A stretch of DNA of 64,000 nt, taken from assembly GCA_017829075.1 (NCBI GenBank), contig JAGAJA010000061.1, positions 62,001 to 126,000 of the forward strand. Reading direction: 5' to 3'. This document shows, one piece after another, positions 60,258 to 64,000 of this stretch. The stretch comes from Oscillospiraceae bacterium. GTDB taxonomy: Bacteria; Bacillota_A; Clostridia; Oscillospirales; Ruminococcaceae. How positions within the stretch are numbered: position 1 is the first letter of the stretch; every line of letters starts with the position of its first letter. The notes below the pieces were generated by a model. It made no database searches, was not told the DNA's origin, and saw only the letters and a list, made by a program, of their open reading frames with translations. The translations under genes were made by a program, and so were the position numbers.

Positions 60258-60470
60258 TTATTTTTTCCCGAGCAGACTTTTTGTCCGCTCGGCAATTGCT
60301 TTCCTGCGTTCCTTTTCGGCGTAAAGATCAAGTTCGTATCCGCTGGCGGTTTCTTTAAGGATACTCCCCTCATGAACACCGTCTGGAAGCTGAGCTACCG
60401 GGATATCCCGCCGGATATCGCCGAAATATACTACTGCGATATCCTCTTCTATCCTGTCAACTATGATCAT
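60258..60470 (-). CDS. DUF3006 domain protein
   Basis: A 70-residue protein with the DUF3006 pattern VDRIEEDIAVVYFGD and PVAQLPDGVHEGSIL. The family has no known activity and is often encoded next to ComEC-like MBL proteins, as here. Its ATG overlaps the stop of the MBL gene (4 bp), so it is translated with it. Confidence 0.85.
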   Translation of the reverse strand: MIIVDRIEEDIAVVYFGDIRRDIPVAQLPDGVHEGSILKETASGYELDLYAEKERRKAIAERTKSLLGKK

Positions 60471-61468
60471 GAAGCTTCCTCCATAGCAAAATCTCCCGTG
60501 CCGTGATCAGTGTAGATCTTGAACGTATCGCCGTCACTGACGAACACTATGTTTCCACTGTTCATTGTGGTAATTACTTCGCAGCCGATATTCCAAAGCC
60601 TCTCCAGCACTTCGGTTTTCGGGTGACCGTAGGAATTGCCCTTGCCCACAGAAATCACCGCATATTCCGGGCTGACCGCTTCAATAAACACAGGTGTGCT
60701 TGAGGAAGTTCCGCCGTGGTGTGGGATCTTTATTACGTCACTGCGGATATATTCACCACTGTTTACAATATCGCTTTCTGCGGCTCGCTCAACATCTCCT
60801 GTGAACAGAAAAGACCGGTTACCATGAACAAGACGGCAGACTATCGAGAAATTATTTAGTGAGGCATAATCGTTGTGCACTGGTGCCAATATTTCAAGCT
60901 CTGCGCCGTTTCCAAGAACAAATTTTCTGCCAATCCGGGAATATTCGGCTAAGATACCTTTCTTCTCGATAACGTCCAGCAGTTTTTCAAACTCCTTGCT
61001 CATTGGGAGAAGTTCGTTGGGAATTTCAGGCATAATGAAATTGTCCACAGCAAATTCCTCAAGAATGTCAGCCATTCCGCCGATGTGATCCTCATGAGGG
61101 TGAGTAGCTATCACATAATCTATTCTTCGGAAGCCAAGCCGGCTGATATAGTTAATTACCCGGCTTGCGTAAATAGCCTCGCCGGAGTCTATCAGAACCC
61201 TTTTATCACCGGCAACTATCAGAGCGCAGTCCCCCTGCCCTACATCAATATAATGGACGGATATCTCGCCGTCAGCAGTTGTAACGACTTTATTGCCCTC
61301 AATAGCTGCAATGATCTCCGCAGAAGTCGGAATGAACTCAAGCTTGAATATCCTCTCGTTCATATATATTCCCAACGAAAGGACAAACATGACCGTAAAT
61401 GTTACCAGCAGAATCTTAGAAACGAGGCTTTCCCGCCGCTTTTTTCGGCTTTGCCGCTTTTTTGCCAT
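60467..61468 (-). CDS. Secreted/anchored MBL-fold hydrolase (ComEC/Rec2 C-terminal type)
   Basis: A 333-residue protein with a basic N terminus and one membrane helix (about 17-40), then a metallo-beta-lactamase domain outside the membrane. Metal motifs are ATHPHEDHIGGM (HxHxDH, near residue 121), FTGDVER and KIPHHGGTSSS. It is like the ComEC C-terminal domain without the channel, a group often fused or linked to DUF3006; nuclease or phosphodiesterase activity is suspected for the family, not shown. The ATG at 61468 has a perfect AAAGGAGG 7 nt upstream, so the 53-bp overlap with ygiQ is real. Confidence 0.9.
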   Translation of the reverse strand: MAKKRQSRKKRRESLVSKILLVTFTVMFVLSLGIYMNERIFKLEFIPTSAEIIAAIEGNKVVTTADGEISVHYIDVGQGDCALIVAGDKRVLIDSGEAIYASRVINYISRLGFRRIDYVIATHPHEDHIGGMADILEEFAVDNFIMPEIPNELLPMSKEFEKLLDVIEKKGILAEYSRIGRKFVLGNGAELEILAPVHNDYASLNNFSIVCRLVHGNRSFLFTGDVERAAESDIVNSGEYIRSDVIKIPHHGGTSSSTPVFIEAVSPEYAVISVGKGNSYGHPKTEVLERLWNIGCEVITTMNSGNIVFVSDGDTFKIYTDHGTGDFAMEEAS

Positions 61469-63320
61469 TCACGTTCCTCCTTTCCCTGCCACGGTCGGAG
61501 TTCTGCCTGTGTGCTGAATTTGAACGCTGCTCTGCCGGATTTGACGGGGGGATAAGGCACTCCTTTCCATAACCGATAAGATCACGCCGCTTCGCCATGA
61601 TCAGCGCCTTTTCTACTATCTTGCGGTTCTCCGGCTTGAAATACTGGAGCAGAGCGCGCTGCATCGCCTTTTCCTCCGGAGTTCTCGGAACATACACCGG
61701 TTCCATTGTGTAGGGGTCAAGCCCTGTATAGAACATTGCCGTGGAAATAGTTCCCGGTGTGGGGTAAAAATCCTGAACCTGTTCAGGACGAATATTGTGC
61801 TTTTTCAGGAATAAAGCCAGCTCAACCGCTTCGTTAAGCGTGCTTCCGGGGTGAGATGACATGAGATACGGCACAAGATACTGCTCCTTGCCGCATTTCT
61901 TCGTTGCCGCGTAAAAGCGCTTTTCAAACTCCTCGTAAACCTCGATATGAGGCTTTCCCATAAGATCAAGCACTTTATTGCTCGCGTGTTCCGGCGCGAC
62001 CTTGAGCTGACCGCTTACATGGTACTGCACCAGCTCGTCAAGGAAATCGTTGCTCTTATCCTGAAGCATATAATCAAAGCGAATTCCGGAACGTATGAAT
62101 ACCTTCTTCACGCCTTTTATTGAGCGCAGTCTGCGCAGCAGATGAATATAATCGCTGTGGTCTGCCTTCAGATTTTTGCAGGGTGTTGGCGCGAGGCATT
62201 TCCTGCCCTTGCACATTCCGTGCTGCTCCTGCTTGTCACAGGAGGGGTGGCGGAAGTTTGCGGTGGGGCCTCCGACATCGTGGATATATCCCTTGAAACG
62301 CGGATTTTCTGAAAGCTTCACTGCTTCCTCGTACACTGAATCCTCACTGCGGGTCTGTATTCTGCGCCCCTGATGAAGCGCGATCGAGCAGAAGTTACAA
62401 AATCCGAAGCAGCCGCGGTTGTGGGTTATGGAGAACTCTACCTCCTGAATTGCAGGAACGCCGCCCTCTTTCTCATACATCGGGTGGTACATTCTCATAT
62501 ACGGAAGCTCGTAGGTGTAATCAAACTCCGACTGAGTAACGCTGCGCTGTGGCGGGTTCTGCACCAGCATTTTGTTGCCGTGACGCTGGATTATAGTCCT
62601 GCCATATACCTCGTCCTGCTCGTCGTACTGCTTGCGGCAGGATTTCGCGTAGGCTTTTTTGTTATCTCTAACTATTTCAAAGCTGTCGCACTGAACAGCA
62701 CCGATCGGGGTATTTTCCGGCTCGGTGAGGTAGCAGATACCCCTCAGGTCGTGCATATCACTGAGGCGCAGACCCGCTTTAAAGTTGTTTAACATCTGGG
62801 TCAGAGTTACCTCTCCCATGCCGTACATGAGATAGTCCGCGCCGCTATCCACCAGAATTGACGGCATAACGCAATCGTTCCAGTAGTCATAGTGCGCAAA
62901 ACGGCGCAGTGACGCTTCCAGACCGCCTATGGATATTTCCACATCAGGGAACAGTCTTTTCAGATTTCTGCAATATGTGATGACTGCACGGTCGGGGCGT
63001 CTGCCGCCCTTTCCTCCGGGAGAGTAAGCGTCGTCAAATCTCTTTTTCAGCGCAACGGTATAGTTTGACACCATGCTGTCGATGTTTCCCCCGGAAACCA
63101 TGAAGCAGTACTTTGGCTTTCCAAGCTTCATGTAATCCGCGTCAGTAAGCGGCTGGGCGATAACGCCCACGGTAAATCCCGCGGCCTCGATCATTCTTGA
63201 GATTATCGCAATTCCAAAGGTGGGGTGGTCTATATACGCGTCCCCGGTGAAGCAGATGAAATCTAACTGCTCTATTCCGCGTTCCTCCATATCCTGTCTG
63301 CTGACCGGCAAAAATGGCAT
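61416..63320 (-). CDS. YgiQ family radical SAM protein
   Basis: A 634-residue radical SAM protein of the YgiQ/UPF0313 family. It has an N-terminal B12-binding-like region (about 15-280, with FTGDAYIDHPTFGIAIISRM and GGLEASLRRFAHYDYW), the iron-sulfur motif NRGCFGFCNFCS with C304, C308, C311, then the radical SAM barrel and the DUF3362-type C-terminal domain (DFYPTPGTISTAMFYTG, KKAAKPKKAAG basic tail). The substrate is unknown. It follows ftsK by 29 bp; its last 53 bp overlap the MBL gene in another frame. Confidence 0.93.
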   Translation of the reverse strand: MPFLPVSRQDMEERGIEQLDFICFTGDAYIDHPTFGIAIISRMIEAAGFTVGVIAQPLTDADYMKLGKPKYCFMVSGGNIDSMVSNYTVALKKRFDDAYSPGGKGGRRPDRAVITYCRNLKRLFPDVEISIGGLEASLRRFAHYDYWNDCVMPSILVDSGADYLMYGMGEVTLTQMLNNFKAGLRLSDMHDLRGICYLTEPENTPIGAVQCDSFEIVRDNKKAYAKSCRKQYDEQDEVYGRTIIQRHGNKMLVQNPPQRSVTQSEFDYTYELPYMRMYHPMYEKEGGVPAIQEVEFSITHNRGCFGFCNFCSIALHQGRRIQTRSEDSVYEEAVKLSENPRFKGYIHDVGGPTANFRHPSCDKQEQHGMCKGRKCLAPTPCKNLKADHSDYIHLLRRLRSIKGVKKVFIRSGIRFDYMLQDKSNDFLDELVQYHVSGQLKVAPEHASNKVLDLMGKPHIEVYEEFEKRFYAATKKCGKEQYLVPYLMSSHPGSTLNEAVELALFLKKHNIRPEQVQDFYPTPGTISTAMFYTGLDPYTMEPVYVPRTPEEKAMQRALLQYFKPENRKIVEKALIMAKRRDLIGYGKECLIPPSNPAEQRSNSAHRQNSDRGRERRNVNGKKAAKPKKAAGKPRF

Positions 63321-63349
63321 ATTTGTTTCCTTTCTGTTTCTACTTCTGA

Positions 63350-64000
63350 TTATCTCTGTTGGAGCTTTCTTTCAGCCCACTCCTGTTTTGTCATGAGTAC
63401 CTGACGGGGCTTGCTGCCCTCAAGCGGGCCGACAATTCCCATTTCCTCCATGATGTCCACAAGTCTTGCAGCACGTCCGTATCCAAGCTTCAAACGGCGC
63501 TGGAGGGAAGATGTACTGCATGATCCCGCTTCTATAACAAAATCTATCGCTTCCTCAAGGCGCTCGTCGCTGGTGTCAATATCTCCGCTTTCAGAAGAGC
63601 CTTGTTTGCTTTCTTGAGCCGCCTCGACCATTTCGGTCTGACGCTCGATTTCTTCCATAATAAGCTCATCGTACTCAGCCTTGAAGGTCTGCTTGATAAA
63701 GTCAACGGTGCGCTCCACCTCTTTATCCGACACAAAACAGCCCTGAACTCTGACCGGCTTCGGAAGTCCAACCGGCATATACAGCATATCGCCGTTGCCC
63801 AGAAGCTTTTCCGCTCCTCCGGCATCCAGAATAACGCGGCTGTCCATCTGGGAAGCCACCATTAACGCGATACGGCTTGGGATATTCGCCTTGATAAGTC
63901 CGGTAACGACATTTACCGTCGGACGCTGAGTTGCGATAACAAGGTGCATTCCGGCGGCTCTCGCCATCTGCGCAAGTCGCACTATGCTGTCCTCCACGTC
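63350..64000 (-). CDS. ftsK: DNA translocase FtsK/SpoIIIE, C-terminal part (5' end outside window)
   Basis: The frame is open to the window edge and gives 216 residues of the C-terminal motor and gamma domain of the septal DNA pump. Visible are [59 protein letters not shown] (motor core end), an acidic/Gln-rich linker (about 145-155 of the visible part) and the winged-helix gamma domain with [20 protein letters not shown], which reads KOPS/SRS-type DNA sequences. Walker A and the membrane part are outside. Whether it is the vegetative FtsK/SftA or SpoIIIE cannot be decided from this part. Confidence 0.93.
   Translation of the reverse strand, partial: DVEDSIVRLAQMARAAGMHLVIATQRPTVNVVTGLIKANIPSRIALMVASQMDSRVILDAGGAEKLLGNGDMLYMPVGLPKPVRVQGCFVSDKEVERTVDFIKQTFKAEYDELIMEEIERQTEMVEAAQESKQGSSESGDIDTSDERLEEAIDFVIEAGSCSTSSLQRRLKLGYGRAARLVDIMEEMGIVGPLEGSKPRQVLMTKQEWAERKLQQR

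Noticed and set aside
1..64000. CRISPR arrays, transposases, phage genes, biosynthetic or defence clusters.
   Set aside because: I found no regularly spaced repeats and no such protein families. The XRE-ImmA pair alone is not evidence of a mobile element or defence system.

Overview
The window is chromosomal DNA of a low-to-moderate GC Firmicute of class Clostridia. My best guess is an Oscillospiraceae/Ruminococcus-like gut anaerobe. The evidence is a PolC-type replicative polymerase, the pyrH-frr-uppS-cdsA-dxr-rseP-ispG-polC gene order, spore-associated cotJABC and yabPQ genes, DUF4364 and DUF4867 proteins, near-consensus sigma-A promoters (TTGACA-17-TATAAT) and strong AGGAGG ribosome binding sites. 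The genus is inference. I see no rRNA, CRISPR array, insertion sequence, prophage or plasmid function; almost everything is core metabolism and housekeeping.

Layout. 1-10361 (minus): polC (3' end cut by the window edge), ispG, rseP, dxr, cdsA, uppS, frr and pyrH, linking isoprenoid precursor synthesis, undecaprenyl and phospholipid synthesis, membrane proteolysis and replication. 10437-14631 (minus): homoserine dehydrogenase behind a long structured leader, an aldo/keto reductase, and xylulokinase with a cre-like operator. 14943-15572 (plus): a TetR regulator divergent from xylB. 15834-21365 (minus): mfd, pth and an SPFH/zinc-ribbon protein. A tRNA-Pro follows at 21508. 21821-25498 (minus): a GNAT protein, two tandem M42 aminopeptidases, and an ImmA/XRE pair with its operator.

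25917-34217 (plus) is a complete arginine operon: argG-argH-argC-argJ-argB-argD-GNAT-argF. ArgJ recycles the acetyl group, so the pathway is the cyclic one. An S1-repeat protein follows and converges on rarA, PRPP synthase and glyA (minus). The leucine operon leuC-leuD-GNAT-leuB (minus, 39155-42487) is divergent from a shikimate operon aroB-aroA-aroC-DUF4364 (plus, 42714-46650). Next come a DUF4867 protein, a short-chain dehydrogenase, a membrane diguanylate cyclase and the cotJABC spore-coat operon. The plus-strand cluster SpoVB-like flippase, mazG, HU, rqcP, yabP, yabQ, divIC (51357-55773) matches the Bacillus subtilis yabM-yabN-yabO-yabP-yabQ-divIC order. Cardiolipin synthase, a HAD nucleotidase, TypA/BipA, DUF3006, an MBL-fold protein, a YgiQ radical SAM protein and the 3' end of ftsK/spoIIIE (cut by the window end) close the window.

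The most unusual signal is not a gene. Two related multi-hairpin elements of about 190 bp (15614-15801 and 49892-50081, in opposite orientation) have inverted ends and share ordered hairpins around a variable central module. Both sit at the 3'-3' junction of convergent genes. Each is flanked by two near-identical copies of a 25-28 nt terminator hairpin, and the hairpin sequence differs between the two sites. This looks like a mobile, MITE/REP-like element that enters transcription terminators and duplicates the whole hairpin.
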